DNA of 64,000 nucleotides. Origin: Paraphysomonas bandaiensis. Lineage: Eukaryota > Chrysophyceae. The DNA lies in contig CBFFRP010000430.1 in NCBI GenBank assembly GCA_965644295.1, forward strand, positions 1-64,000. The letters run 5' to 3'. Position 1 is the stretch's first letter; the number at the start of each line of letters is the position of its first letter. The translations under genes and the position numbers were made by a program. The notes below the pieces were generated by a model. That model made no database searches. It worked only from the letters and a program-made list of their open reading frames with translations, and had not been told where the DNA came from. This document shows, in pieces, positions 9,664 through 20,770 of the stretch.

Positions 9664-12600
9664 TGAGTTCTAAGACTAACAGTTACGATAACTCCGACTC
9701 CGACTCATCGGACAAGAGGAAGGATTCCATGCCACCCTTCGACGCCAAGAACTTCTCAAAATGGCAGAAGAAAAGTAGAGCCTGGTTTCTTTCGTAAGCC
9801 CAAAATAGTATACATCCTAAGAAACGATGCGCCAGAGGAGCCTATACGTCAAGAGGAAGAAACAGAAGAGGACTACCTATACAGGAAAAACGCCTACGAC
9901 GAAAATATGCAGTATTTCGAGGAGGGCAACAATTACCTATGGTCACTGCTATCTAGCGCGGTGATTGGCCAAAACGAGGAAGCAGAGGGTATTATCGAAA
10001 CAGTCCCTGAAGGAGATGGAAAAAGGGCATGGTCAGAGATCGAAAAGCATTTCAAAGACAAGACCTCAAATGATACAATAACCGACCTCATTGGCCAACT
10101 GCAATCAATCAAAATCAAGCAAGCTCAAACAATCAATCAATTCCTGGACTCGCTACACACGGCCACAAAGTCTCTGAACAATACCTCATTTCAAGAATAC
10201 GACAAGGGATGGTCTCAAATGAAAACCAGACCTATAAGGACCTGGCAATCAACCTCCAAATGAACCCAATTGATGATTATAAAACGCTGATAAGAAGATT
10301 GAGAGCATTCGAGCATTCCACTGTAGGCTCCCTACTATCACAAAATACGGAAACTAAACGGGATAGCGCAAACTACAGCTCAACAGGCAAACAGCCGTTT
10401 AACCCCCGTCTATCGAAAAAGCAAAAGCACAACGGGCAGCGAAATCCAACAAAACACAAGAAATTCAACAAGTCCAGCAGAGCTACAAGTGCAAAGTCGC
10501 GCGAAGTTAAGTGTTTCAGATGCAATGGATCCAACCACATTGCAGCAGAGTGCAAGCACTCGTGGGAACACATACAACAGATGCAGAAGTCCACAAACAA
10601 ACGAAAACGACAATAAAAGAGGGAAAGGGCATCACCCCAAGAACACATCATCAAAATACCCAAGAAACAGTCATCGGGATTCGAACTTAAGACTGGAAGA
10701 CTATGACGATGAGGGGCCAAACGATGACAATGACTACAGTTCATTCTCTGGGATGATCACAGACAATCACGTCCTACATACGGAACACGAGAAGCAGGAC
10801 TTCGGCATTTTAGACTCTGGCTGCACAATATCAATTACAGCAGCATGAAGCTTACTCTCCGAATTCACTTATGACCAAACCACCATCTACACCGCCAAAT
10901 CAGGATCAGAAATGCAGGCATTGGGATACGGCAAGCTTTGACTGATCAGAAAGTGCAAGTTAGTTCCAGATGCGTCAAAGACTTTAATTTCTATCAGCCA
11001 GTTGACAACAGACGCCGACTGCAACACAGTATTCGGACAAAACGAGGCACGCATCATATACCACGATGGAATTTTGTTAACCACAGCCAGGAAACAAAAC
11101 GGTCTATACGAGGTCAAATTATCCGATTTAGGTTACATCCAAGACCAATGCAACTTGGCATCAACATCAAGCGGTTCCTCAATTTCCCTGGCACATCGAA
11201 GGTTGACCCACGCATCCATTGGCTTAATTCAAAAAGCACTAAAGTTGAATCTTGTAAAAGGAATCACTATTTCAAAATCCGACCTGAGCTACCAGAAGGT
11301 CTTTGTGATGGCTGCGCACAAGGCAAGGCTCACAGGAGGAAACATAGGCGCGAGACAAGGCAAATGATACCGACAAAAACCAGAAGATCACAGGAGCTTC
11401 AATTGGAGGACTTATATAGCAGTTGATTTTACCGGACCATTTTCACCTCCAGCGATAGTCACAGGAAACACCGTAGTCTTCGGAGCTACCGATGCAGCTT
11501 CAAGATACAGTTGGACATTCTATGGAAAACACAGAACCGAGGATTTTGTCATTGAGTGCATTCAGAAAATTGTGGATTATCTGCATTCGAAAGGCAAACG
11601 GCTAGTACACTATCATGCTGATGGTGGTCGTGAGCTAGTATCACATCGTGTACTGAACTTGCTGAGAAAATTAGGATCAACCTGGACCTTCAACGCTCCA
11701 TACACGCCTGAAGACAACCCCATTCAAGAACGACCATGGCGCACGACCAAAGAAAGAACGCTTGCATCCATTTGCAACTCAGGCCTACCACCCAACTTCT
11801 GGGAACAGGCCATGTCCACCGTCACGCATATGAAAAATCGCCTGCCATGCGCCACTGCAAAGGGATTCATATCACCGTATCAGTTCATCCACGACGAGGC
11901 CCCCGATTTATCTTACGCCAGGATTTGGGGCTGCAAATGCCATACATTCATAGACAATAAGTCTCAGAGAAGAAACGATTGGTCTCCACACAGCCATATT
12001 GGGTACTTCATGGGATACCGAGAGGATGGACCAGGGTACGTCATATATGTACCCTAACTCAAGGACTTTGTTATCTCAAGTCACGTCTTTTTCAATGAGT
12101 GCATCCCCGACGTCAAAGAAAACTATTACGCTGAAATCGAATCATCACTGAGAGAAGAAAATTCAGAGAATCGAACAGCCGAGAGCTTCCAATACCTCGT
12201 TGGAATGACCCACACAGATCCACAGGATGGCCTCCAATACATCACGACAAGAATCACAGTCATCAAAGGCTACGTGGCTGCTTACAGAGGATTGGCCCCA
12301 CGAGAAAATGAAGGGCGGGTCATCGAGTTAAACGACCCAATACACGCTGCGGACATCGAAAAGTACACCGCCGAGCACTTTAGTTATCAGAACGCGGTAT
12401 CACCCTCGCAAGAGGAACCAGGATACCCCGTGGAAGGAACAGTTCCAGGGAGGAGCAGTTCAACAGATAGCCGTCATGACGCCACACGGGGCGGGAGTCA
12501 CAGCCATTTGAGAGGACCCTATACTCAAATGAAAAGGACGCCGCAAAGCAGAAGCTCAACGGAATACAGTGCCGAAGGAGGCACGGGGTGACAACAAGTG

Positions 12601-14448
12601 TGATCACCCTGCTCGTAAGGTCAAACGAGCTATCAAGACTGTGAATTCCCAGGGTGACAGGAACCGGCAAAGCCCGGATGGCACAATTACGGGTGTAAGG
12701 ACACCCCACCGTCACAAGGTGAGCCGTTGCGTAAAGAAAAGTCTCCACAGCAAGAGACAGACTAGAAAAAGGGTAATTATAAACGTACACAAATTCGGTG
12801 ACAATGTATACCACTGTAATGTTGATAAACGATATCTGTACAACCACAAAACACCTGATAAACATGAGAGTTACAGAACATTATACATGAATGATGTTGA
12901 CATCATTATGCATGCAAATGACATATATGTAGTAGCAATGATGTACCTAACACTCCCAACAATGTTGGTGAGGCACTATCAGGCAGGTACAAGGAACAAT
13001 GGCTAAAGGCCATCAACAAAGAAATCAAGTCTCTAGAGAGCAAAGGCTGTTGGAGGATAACGACACCACCAGCAAATTCCAACATCATAAGGGGAAAATT
13101 CGTATTTAGAGTAAAGGTCAAGCGAGATGAGGTTACCTTCAAGGCGAGGTTAGTGGCTCAAGGTTTCTCCCAGGTCGAGGGTAAAGACTACAACGAAACC
13201 TACAGCCCAGTCGCAAAGGCCACATCAATGAGAACAGTCATAGCACTAGCAACTATACTTGGGTTGGAGCTTCACCAGGTAGATTTCTCTACTGCTTACA
13301 TCAATGCAGACCTCCAAGAGGAAATCTACATGTATCCACCCGCTGGTCTCAATGTTCCAAACGGTAAAGTCCTCAGACTTCTAAAGAGCATATACGGACT
13401 CAAACACCAGATTAGTATCCGACCCGTGCATCTTCAAAAAATCCATCGATGGTCGACTCATAATTCTGGCAGTTTACGTCGATGACATCATTATCGCCGC
13501 TAAAAATAGGACTGACATCACCCGAATCAAGAATTCGTTAGCTGAAAAATTCGACATTCATGATCTCGGCCTCCTAGATTACTACCTCGGCATATTCGTC
13601 AAACAGGATATATAGAATCGAACTACGACACTAAATCAATCTCAATACATACGGAACCTACTCCACAGATTCAACATGGAAGATTGCAAGCCACGTAGTC
13701 ACCCCATGACAACAAATTTCCATATAGACATTCTCGAAAAGAAACAACTATCCCAAGAAAATCAAGAATTTGTCCAAAATTTTCCTTACAAGGAGCTGTA
13801 TATTGCTGTGTGCACTAGACCTGATATTGCATATGCTGTAAACACCCTTGCTCGTTTCAGTACTAACCCAAATCTAACTACATGCAAAGCCGCATTAAAC
13901 ATACTTAGGTACCTCAAAGGCGCCATCGATCAAGGTCTACAGTACTCCGGGAAGTCTGTTACCTTAACCGGATTCGCTGACAGTGATTGGGCACGCTGCA
14001 ACTTAACTCGCAGGTCGACCACAGCGTTTTGCTTCTTTATTGGAAATTGTCTCATTTCCTGGCGAAATCACGACTCCAGACCACTGTAGCTCTATCCTCT
14101 ACAGAAGCGGAGTACATGGCACTATCAACAGCATGTCAAGAAGCTATTTGGCTACGGTCACTACTCTCGGAATTGGGCTTCCACATGCCATACTCAACAA
14201 CCATATGGTGTGACAACAAAGGTGCAATTCAACTATGCCTAAACCCCGTACACCACCGACGAACAAAACATATTGCCATCAGATATCACTTCATAAGAGA
14301 ACAAGTCGCATCGCACTCTATTATTGTTGATTACATGCCTACAAACGAGATGCTGGCCGACATTCTAACTAAACCCCTCACATCAAACACGTTCCACAGA
14401 TTGCGGGATTCACTAATGGGGGGGGAGGTATTAACATACCTGCTATAG
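9664..14448 (+). pseudogene. Copia gag-pol polyprotein, frameshifted
   Basis: Gag starts at ATG 9664 but meets TAA at 9795. Gag sequence resumes at 9907-10263, then shifts frame at 10209-10616, which ends with a CCHC knuckle (CFRCNGSNHIAAEC). The protease LDSGCT motif lies near 10810. An integrase zinc-binding region (HRRLTHASIG ... CDGC) and catalytic core with Asp and Glu (HADGGREL, NPIQERPW) occupy 11180-12057. Reverse transcriptase spans 13153-13600 in two frames, with the YVDDI active site near 13480 and a stop near 13612. RNase H (STEAEYMALS, WCDNKGAIQL) ends at 14448. At least five frame changes or stops rule out a functional polyprotein. Confidence 0.88.
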
Positions 14449-14686
14449 CAGTAAAAGAACAAAAGTATCTATCCCACCGGCAGAGAACTCAACCAAGAGA
14501 CCACGATGGATGACTTAGAGATCTACGGAGTTTTCCACGAGTATGCTGTATGTTGACATCAGTGTAATCCACAATCTGTGATTGCACTCGTGGGTTTTAC
14601 CCTCAGTAGAACTATCTCCAATAATATACATCTATATCCATATATATATCTATGTATACGTCATATGATTATTTCATTGAGGGGGA

Positions 14687-14943
14687 GTATTAGGAGTCAT
14701 TGATTCACGTATATCTCTTAACGCGTGAATACAACACACGTATACAATGAAATACCAAGTAGACTGAATAATTACCAAGCTATACATGATACGCGACTGT
14801 ACAAGATACGCACATGTGTGGTGCTAACGCTCTGCTCAAACGTGTCTTGCTATTATACTATTAGGCCCTATCGTTCAATCTTTATCTCTAATAATATCAA
14901 GTATATCCTTGCTAAATATCAAGACTAACCTTAAATCTTATTT
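14687..14943 (+). repeat. Copia 3' LTR
   Basis: Identical copy of 9397-9653, directly preceded by the polypurine tract ttgaggggga. The host sequence resumes at 14944 with the duplicated target atgtgta followed by catagatag, exactly as in the unoccupied paralogue near 21502. Confidence 0.9.
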
Positions 14944-15037
14944 ATGTGTACATAGATAGAGGTGGGCGGCCGCAGCACTCAGCAGCACCCACTGGGGTGC
15001 CGCACGCAGTAATTAGTTACGCTGTCAATATGGGGCA

Positions 15038-15955
15038 GATAAAACAATGTATATGGTCACAGTCTATGTACAGTACATGTACAGTCTTTGTACAGCAGTA
15101 TGTGAAGTGAAGTGTTAATCATCATGATGTGTCTCTATGTACTTTAAGGTCACACGTCCATATGAACCTACACATAGCCATATATAGTCCATCATCATCA
15201 GCAGATACATACATACATTCGTATTCTGAGTCCTCCACATGACTGTATGTCTCACTGATCAATAGATACAGTAGTGACTAGTAGTTATGTCTGGTGTTGA
15301 CATGTAGCTATGGTTAACTATACACTGTACTGTACTGTACTCTACTATACACTATACTGTACTCTACTGTACACTATACTGTACTGTACACTGTACTCTT
15401 AAATGTTAACATGTCAAAAGCTGATAATCGCGATGTGTTTCTTGTGTATGTCGCCAAGCAAGCACTAGCTAGATCTACTTTATACTTGCGTGTCTCATAC
15501 ATGATTACGAGAAACCTCGCATATGCAGAGGTGGAGGGGAGCTGAGCCCGATGCTTGTTATACCTACACAGTACAGTCATGGACCATACGTACGAGAGTA
15601 CTCGCATATTATTAATCAAAGGAGGGGGGCACATGGTCTTGCAGATGAACTAAGTTTTAGTGTTATTGTCATTCATGGGTACGAGAATACCCGTCTATAT
15701 ATGAGCAGCCAACATGGTTACGAAGTAGGGAAGTCGACGTCTGTAATTTAATTTCTCTTTCACTTTGTCGTCGTGCTGGTTGATTAGTTTATCATTATAT
15801 AAACACATCCTACATAGATAAGAAAATAGTTCGGTGCACATACTACAATGTACTGAATGTCATAGGGTCCAAACTACGAAGCATAGTTGCAAGTTCATTG
15901 CAACAAACCTATTAATAACCAATTTCAAAAACATATACACACACAACATGAGTAC
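15038..15955. other. Intergenic, simple-repeat rich
   Basis: No supported gene. Around 15317-15400 there is a tangle of ctgtactgtact/ctactatacac words, a degenerate TACTG microsatellite. The rest is the 3' flank of the ankyrin gene. Confidence 0.4.
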
Positions 15956-17788
15956 TCAATAGAATGGAGGGTCCTGTGAATAAAGCATCTTCAGAACATC
16001 CAAGACGAGTCTACCTTCAGTAGCCGCATCTTCGCAAGTTTCTTCGTCCCATGGAATTGGAGCGTCCATATCTGAACGAAGCCACTCCAGAACATCCATG
16101 TTTCTACCATCAGCAGCAGCATCTTCGCAAGTTTCTTCATCCGATGGACATGGAGAGAACTGTGAACGAAGCCACTCCAGAACATCCAGGTGGCCACCAT
16201 CATCAGCAGCATCTTCGCAAGTGGACTCCTCCCATGGACAGGGAGGGTCCTGTGAACGGAGCCACTTCAGAACATCCAAATATCCACCATCAGCAGCCGC
16301 TTTGCATGTTTCTTCATCCCATGGACATGGAGGGTCTTGTGAACGAAGCCACTTCAGGACATCCAAGTGTCCACCAGCAGCAGCAGCTGCGCAAGTGAGT
16401 TCATCCCATGGACATGGAGGGTCTTGTGAACGAAGCCACTTCAGGACATCCAACTGGCCACCACTAGCAGCAGCTTTGCAAGTGACATCACCCCATGGGC
16501 ATGGAGGGTCCTGTGAACGGAGCCACTTGAGAACATCGAAGTGTCCACCACGAGCAGCTTCACTGCAAGTGAGTTCACCCCATGGGCATGGAGGGTCCTG
16601 TGAACGAAGCCACTGCAGAACATCCAAGTGGCCATATCTTGCAGCTTCACTGCAAGTTAATTCATCCCATGGACATGGCGGGTCCTGTGAACGAAGCCAC
16701 TTAAGAACATCCATATACCCACCAGCAGCAGCCTCCATGCAAGTGTTCTCACCCCATGGACATGGAGGGTCCTGTGAACGAAGCCACTTAAGAACATCCA
16801 TATACCCACCAGCAGCAGCCTCCATGCAAGTGTTCTCACCCCATGGACATGGAGGGTCCTGTGAACGGAGCCACTTCAGGACATCCAACCTGTCAAAAGC
16901 AGCAGCCTCCATGCAAGTGTTCTCACCCCATGGACATGGAGGGTCCTGTGAACGAAGCCACTGCAGAACATCCAAATATCCAGCATCAGCAGCCGCATTG
17001 CAAGTGAGTTCATTCCACGGGCATGGAGGGTCCCGAGAACGGAGCCAATGCAGAACATCTAAGTAGCCAAAAGCAGCAGCCGTATTGCAAGTGGACTCAT
17101 CCCATGGGCATGGAGGGTCCTGTGAACGAAGCCATTGCAAAACATCCATATACCCACCAGCAGCAGCCTCAATGCAAGTTTCTTCATCCCATGGACATGG
17201 AGGGTCCTGTGAACGAAGCCACTTAAGAACATCCAAGTATCCACCACCAGCAGCTTCACTGCAAGTGAGTTCATCCCATGGACACGGAGGGTCCTGTGAA
17301 CGAAGCCACTTCAGAACATCTACGTGTCCACCAGCAGCGGCAGCAGTAGAAGTGTCGTCATCCCATGGACATGGAGGGTCATGTGAACGAAGCCACTTCA
17401 AAACATCCAAGTAGCCACCACTAGCAGCAGCTTTGCAAGTGAGTTCACCCCATGGACATGGAGGATCCTGCATATGTGGAGGTGTGTATATGAGGCTCAT
17501 GATGTATTTCATCTGCTGTAGTCTGCCGTATTGTGCACATGTATTCATTAGTTGGGTGTGTGGGCAGCCCATAGCCAGAGCCCATGAGACCATTGAGTTG
17601 GTCATACAGTAGTGAGATGCATGTGACTCAAGTCTCTCTCTGCTCTTATCAGTGTAGACTATATCGTGAAATCTCTTACAAGTCATGATCACTGGAAGGA
17701 CAGCCGTGTGTGGGATCATAGAGATGATGAGACGAACAACATCATCATTAAGAGCAGATATATGCGACATATATGAACACTGATTCAT
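15956..17788 (-). CDS. F-box-like/ankyrin-repeat protein
   Basis: A 610-residue intronless frame from ATG 17788. Residues 10-50 (ALNDDVVRLIISMIPHTAV ... CKRFHDIVY) resemble an F-box, the docking site for SCF ubiquitin ligases. From about residue 105 there are 17 tandem ankyrin-like units of 29 residues, consensus DPPCPW-x-E-x-T-C-x-AAA-x-GG-x-LDVLKWLRSQ; the last two are degenerate. The 87-bp DNA units are themselves highly similar, and neighbours such as those encoding WGENTC are nearly identical, so the array grows or converts by unequal exchange. This ankyrin subtype is common in stramenopile algae and in giant viruses that infect protists. Probable role is substrate recognition for degradation, an inference from domain pairing. 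A viral origin is possible but not shown. Confidence 0.8.
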   Translation of the reverse strand: MNQCSYMSHISALNDDVVRLIISMIPHTAVLPVIMTCKRFHDIVYTDKSRERLESHASHYCMTNSMVSWALAMGCPHTQLMNTCAQYGRLQQMKYIMSLIYTPPHMQDPPCPWGELTCKAAASGGYLDVLKWLRSHDPPCPWDDDTSTAAAAGGHVDVLKWLRSQDPPCPWDELTCSEAAGGGYLDVLKWLRSQDPPCPWDEETCIEAAAGGYMDVLQWLRSQDPPCPWDESTCNTAAAFGYLDVLHWLRSRDPPCPWNELTCNAAADAGYLDVLQWLRSQDPPCPWGENTCMEAAAFDRLDVLKWLRSQDPPCPWGENTCMEAAAGGYMDVLKWLRSQDPPCPWGENTCMEAAAGGYMDVLKWLRSQDPPCPWDELTCSEAARYGHLDVLQWLRSQDPPCPWGELTCSEAARGGHFDVLKWLRSQDPPCPWGDVTCKAAASGGQLDVLKWLRSQDPPCPWDELTCAAAAAGGHLDVLKWLRSQDPPCPWDEETCKAAADGGYLDVLKWLRSQDPPCPWEESTCEDAADDGGHLDVLEWLRSQFSPCPSDEETCEDAAADGRNMDVLEWLRSDMDAPIPWDEETCEDAATEGRLVLDVLKMLYSQDPPFY

Positions 17789-17883
17789 GGTTTATATGAC
17801 TAATAGAGTGGTAATCTACAAGACGAGTGCAGTACTGTAATAGTGCTCTCTCATTGTGTTACTCTATTGTGTATATGCATACA

Positions 17884-18018
17884 GGGGGTGGTTGTGTGTA
17901 TCGATCATTGAAAAGTCATGGATTTTTCATTAAAAAGTCACTTTTTCTCACTTTTCAATGAAAAATCCATGACTTTTCAATGAAATAAACGATGACCAAA
18001 TCAATAAAAACCACCCCC
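17884..18018. repeat. Fold-back element with nested inverted repeats
   Basis: Outer 10-bp ends are GGGGGTGGTT (17884-17893) and its complement AACCACCCCC (18009-18018). Inside, 26-nt arms at 17906-17931 and 17957-17982 (cattgaaaagtcatgg...) are perfect complements around a 25-nt spacer. Such a DNA would extrude a strong hairpin. It fits a MITE or a hairpin at the edge of the viral fragment downstream. Confidence 0.55.
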
Positions 18019-18401
18019 AGTATAGTACTCGAAACACAGCATATTACAGAAAAACATGGCTTTTTTACCTGGTCGCATACAGAATTCCCGCTTCTACGAT
18101 TTTTTGTTTACACTGTATAGCACAGTGTACCGGTGTACGTAGTGTAGTGTACAGCAGTCTACATACTGTACATACAGTACTTCTTGGAAATCGTGTCTGA
18201 TTTTGGGGCTTTCAAAAAAAAATATGTAAAAAATGCGTTTTTACCCAAAAAAAATGCCCATAATAATATAATCATAAAAATCCCCCACTTCTAGACTTGC
18301 TTTGATGGAACACTACGTCGTACTGTATGACAGCACTGTGCTGTACTGTACTGTAGGAATTCCTACTGCTGTCTCGGTGTGTTAATACCACTCAGCATAT
18401 C

Positions 18402-18481
18402 TACATACATACATACATACATACATACATACATACATACATACATACATACATACATACATACATACATACATACATACA

Positions 18482-18509
<28 letters not shown>
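18402..18509 (+). repeat. (CATA)n microsatellite, about 27 units
   Basis: An uninterrupted CATA run that abuts the virus-like fragment. The upstream part of the first viral frame is absent and replaced by this array. Confidence 0.9.
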
Positions 18510-18513
<4 letters not shown>

Positions 18514-18519
18514 CGTATA

Positions 18520-18798
18520 TTGATTGACGCGAAGGACAATCATGGTGGTAAGATCAATTTGGGAAAAGCAATCAAAAAAGGAAAACAAGCAGCGGCACTT
18601 GCCAACAAAGCATCCAAAGCGGTGGTTGGCGAGTCACTCACAGATATGGCGGTCAATCGTCTTGAGGAAGAAGCGGTCAATCGCGATGTGAATGTAAAGG
18701 TAGCCAAGCGCGTCAGCAAAGTTGGTAAAAAAGCGGCCTCAAATTATGTCGGTGGTTCGGTCACAGGCGATGCGTATGTGTACTCATATCAAGGTTAA
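18520..18798 (+). pseudogene. Basic, Lys/Ala-rich virus-like protein, 5' truncated
   Basis: About 92 codons with no plausible start: the frame runs back into the CATA array. Composition is Lys, Ala and Val rich (GKAIKKGKQAAALANKAS, KVAKRVSKVGKKAASNY), suggesting a DNA-binding core or minor virion protein, but I recognise no family. The position directly before the protease supports a virion gene. Confidence 0.4.
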
Positions 18799-18943
18799 TG
18801 GGACCAGCACATCCTGCAATGGATCCGTATAACTGAAGCAGTGGAAAAGGAAAACGCGGTGGTTCGATTTTACTATCCTAATACATAAACGAATGGAACT
18901 AGGAATTATAACATCCTCGCAGTTGACTTGATTGGGAAAACAA

Positions 18944-19366
18944 ATGGGGTTTCGAATATATGTGGTTGGTAAACACCAATTAGTCAACCGAACTCCCATT
19001 CAAAATGAAATGATTATCGTCAACATCGATGACGGCTCCAAAGGTACACATTGGGTTGCCATATTTTCACGGGGTAAACGTTATTTATATTTCGACTCCT
19101 TTGCCCTCGCGCCACCAACAAATATCGCGGCGTATATTAAACGTGTGAATGGAAACAAAAAAATACCCTACAACAATTCTAAACTACCGGATCCTCGTGC
19201 AGAATCGTGTGGTTATTGGTGCGTGCTCTGGTTAGACTATATGAGAAAGCGATCCGTTCTGACAAAATGGTCACTTACCCGAATTCACAACATATTCACT
19301 TCACTATTCAAGAATGTGGAACAAAACGAAATCATATTGCACAAACTATACTCCGGCTTTTTATAG
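18944..19366 (+). CDS. Adenain-type (C5-like) viral cysteine protease
   Basis: A 140-residue frame from ATG 18944. It carries the maturation-protease signature: GTHWVAIF (catalytic His36), YFDSF (Asp51) and SCGYWCVLW (nucleophile Cys89), in order and spacing of adenovirus, Polinton and virophage proteases. These enzymes cleave capsid precursors. The glutamine usually found about seven residues before the cysteine is not seen; a proline occupies that place. The same frame continues upstream through one TGA (18929-18931) to an ATG near 18893, so the N-terminus appears cut by a nonsense change. Whether the remainder is expressed is unknown. Cellular Ulp1-like proteases are the alternative, less likely from the flanking genes. 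Confidence 0.68.
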   Translation: MGFRIYVVGKHQLVNRTPIQNEMIIVNIDDGSKGTHWVAIFSRGKRYLYFDSFALAPPTNIAAYIKRVNGNKKIPYNNSKLPDPRAESCGYWCVLWLDYMRKRSVLTKWSLTRIHNIFTSLFKNVEQNEIILHKLYSGFL

Positions 19367-19391
19367 TGCTCTACTAGTAAAAAGTAGATGA

Positions 19392-19835
19392 TTCACTATA
19401 AATCCACTACCCGAGCCACCACGCCCACTGCAACACTCACGCGACGACGGCAAGTCGCAGCCACCACTCATTCCCAATAAACGCGTCTTCGGGGTTCTTT
19501 TTGAAGGAACGGAACAGGAAATAAAACGAATTCGAGACGAGAAACATGCGTGCGAATTTGTTAAAGCAGTTCGTACCCATTTGCAAAACAAATACAGCGA
19601 CCGGATATTGCTGTGTACGATGCAATGTGTTGAAAATTTCATCTTGGGGAAATCACGGGGTTTATTCCGCGAACGACTTGTCATCGAATGTGTGTCTGAT
19701 TTTTTCGGCGGTGACGAAGATATCATTCGCAAAATGATCCAACTCCTCATGCCAAACATTAAAAACTACAAATGGTTCCGCCGTAACATGAAGAAAGCAA
19801 TCCGTTTTTTTGCAAACTTGCTTTTGACGAAGTAA
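19392..19835 (+). CDS. Unknown ORF of the virus-like fragment
   Basis: An open frame of up to 147 codons follows the protease by 25 bp on the same strand, but has no ATG before about codon 80, so its start is lost or non-standard. It is charged at first (EGTEQEIKRIRDEKHACEF) and ends in a basic, aromatic stretch (NYKWFRRNMKKAIRFFANLL). No family recognised. It is kept because it fits neatly between protease and spike gene. Confidence 0.35.
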   Translation, partial: FTINPLPEPPRPLQHSRDDGKSQPPLIPNKRVFGVLFEGTEQEIKRIRDEKHACEFVKAVRTHLQNKYSDRILLCTMQCVENFILGKSRGLFRERLVIECVSDFFGGDEDIIRKMIQLLMPNIKNYKWFRRNMKKAIRFFANLLLTK

Positions 19836-19938
19836 CCTCACACCTCACAAGAAAATCGATTCAAATTGGATTAAATTGGATTTCGATATATCCTTCCACT
19901 CATACTCGCCGCCGTGTAATATATACTAGAAAGAAATA

Positions 19939-20738
19939 TTATTCAGTTGACGACTCAAGACTCCATGTATCACCTGTCAATCTAAAGTTGATCGTATTAA
20001 ACATAATATAACCGGCAGATGCGATTACAATCCGTATGATTGAATATCTCTTTGTTGTTGTCACCGGTTCAGTATATAAAGTTGAGTCTTGAGTTGCTGG
20101 AAATGCTACGTCATCTATATAACTCCATGTTGTTCCATCATCGGAACCAAGGATATAACAAGCTTTCATTGTTCTTTCCTGTTGTGTGCTTCTTTCCTGT
20201 GTTGATATAGATGTCAATCGCATCTTAAAAGGTAGTTGTATTTGCACCCATTCTCCATCTATGGAGTGTGATGTATCATACATTGTTGAGAAGTAATAAT
20301 CTGTTCCATTACTTCCTATATAATTGCCGGTTGTTCCATCATAAGCTTCACCAGATGGCATCGCATAAAAAACACCGTCTCTATAATTGTCTATACCATT
20401 CGGACCCGTGTTATTTCTGTTATTGCCCCAGAAAGTCTCATTACTATCATCAAATAATAAGTTACATAAATTTAAAGGATCTACCGTCCTGTACCTATAC
20501 CATATGAAGAGCATTTCAAATTGTAGTCTCCGTTTGCATATGCGGTTGGACCACTGCCCGCGGAATAAGTTTTCGTCATATGAGTGTCAAATACATCTTG
20601 ACCGTCAAAAACCGATCTCAAACCCGTGAAATCATTTGGGAATGTCACATCAGATTGATACATGGTGTTGGTGAGTGCGGGTGGGCTTTGGTGGGGGCGG
20701 GTTGTATAACTATTGATGAGTGAGAGAGAGCTCAACAT
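19939..20738 (-). pseudogene. Spike-like protein with F5/8C-type domain, frameshifted
   Basis: Two overlapping minus-strand frames belong together: one from ATG 20738 ends at 20481, the other continues to 19939, with one shift between about 20481 and 20514. The N-terminal part has SDVTFPNDFTGL and repeated Asn/Asp/Gly/Tyr-rich loops. The distal part holds a galactose-binding-like (discoidin) pattern: SIDGEWVQIQLPFKMRL, then CYILGSDDGTTWSY and a closing RIVIASAGY. Such domains bind glycans and are common in fibres of protist viruses. It is convergent with the protease set. An alternative is a horizontally acquired cell-surface lectin. Confidence 0.5.
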
Positions 20739-20770
20739 TTTTTTTGTTATTACATATGGGGTCAGAAAGA

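Larger units (their letters stand above)
9397..14943 (+). mobile_element. Ty1/copia LTR retrotransposon, coding region dead
   Basis: Two identical 257-bp LTRs bracket 5 kb holding copia domains in the order gag, zinc knuckle, protease, integrase, reverse transcriptase, RNase H. A likely primer-binding site (tggcagcggatgag, 9654-9667) follows the left LTR, and a polypurine tract (gaggggga, 14679-14686) precedes the right one. A duplicated target of up to 7 bp (atgtgta) flanks the insertion at 9386-9392 and 14944-14950. Four extra bases (ttag) stand between the left target copy and the LTR. The pair of identical LTRs points to recent insertion or conversion. Confidence 0.9.
9195..15037. mobile_element. 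285-bp inverted-end element, copy A, split by a copia insertion
   Basis: The flanks of the copia element (9195-9392 and 14944-15037) together match the uninterrupted element at 21310-21594 with only a handful of differences. The element starts TGCCCCAT and ends ATGGGGCA, an 8-bp inverted terminal repeat. It carries no coding frame, so a non-autonomous DNA element is likely. I see no convincing host target-site duplication around it. Confidence 0.65.

Noticed and set aside
16051-17414. Plus-strand Ser/His-rich open frames opposite the ankyrin gene
   Set aside because: They mirror the 87-bp repeats of the minus-strand gene, including its repeat period, and show no independent features.
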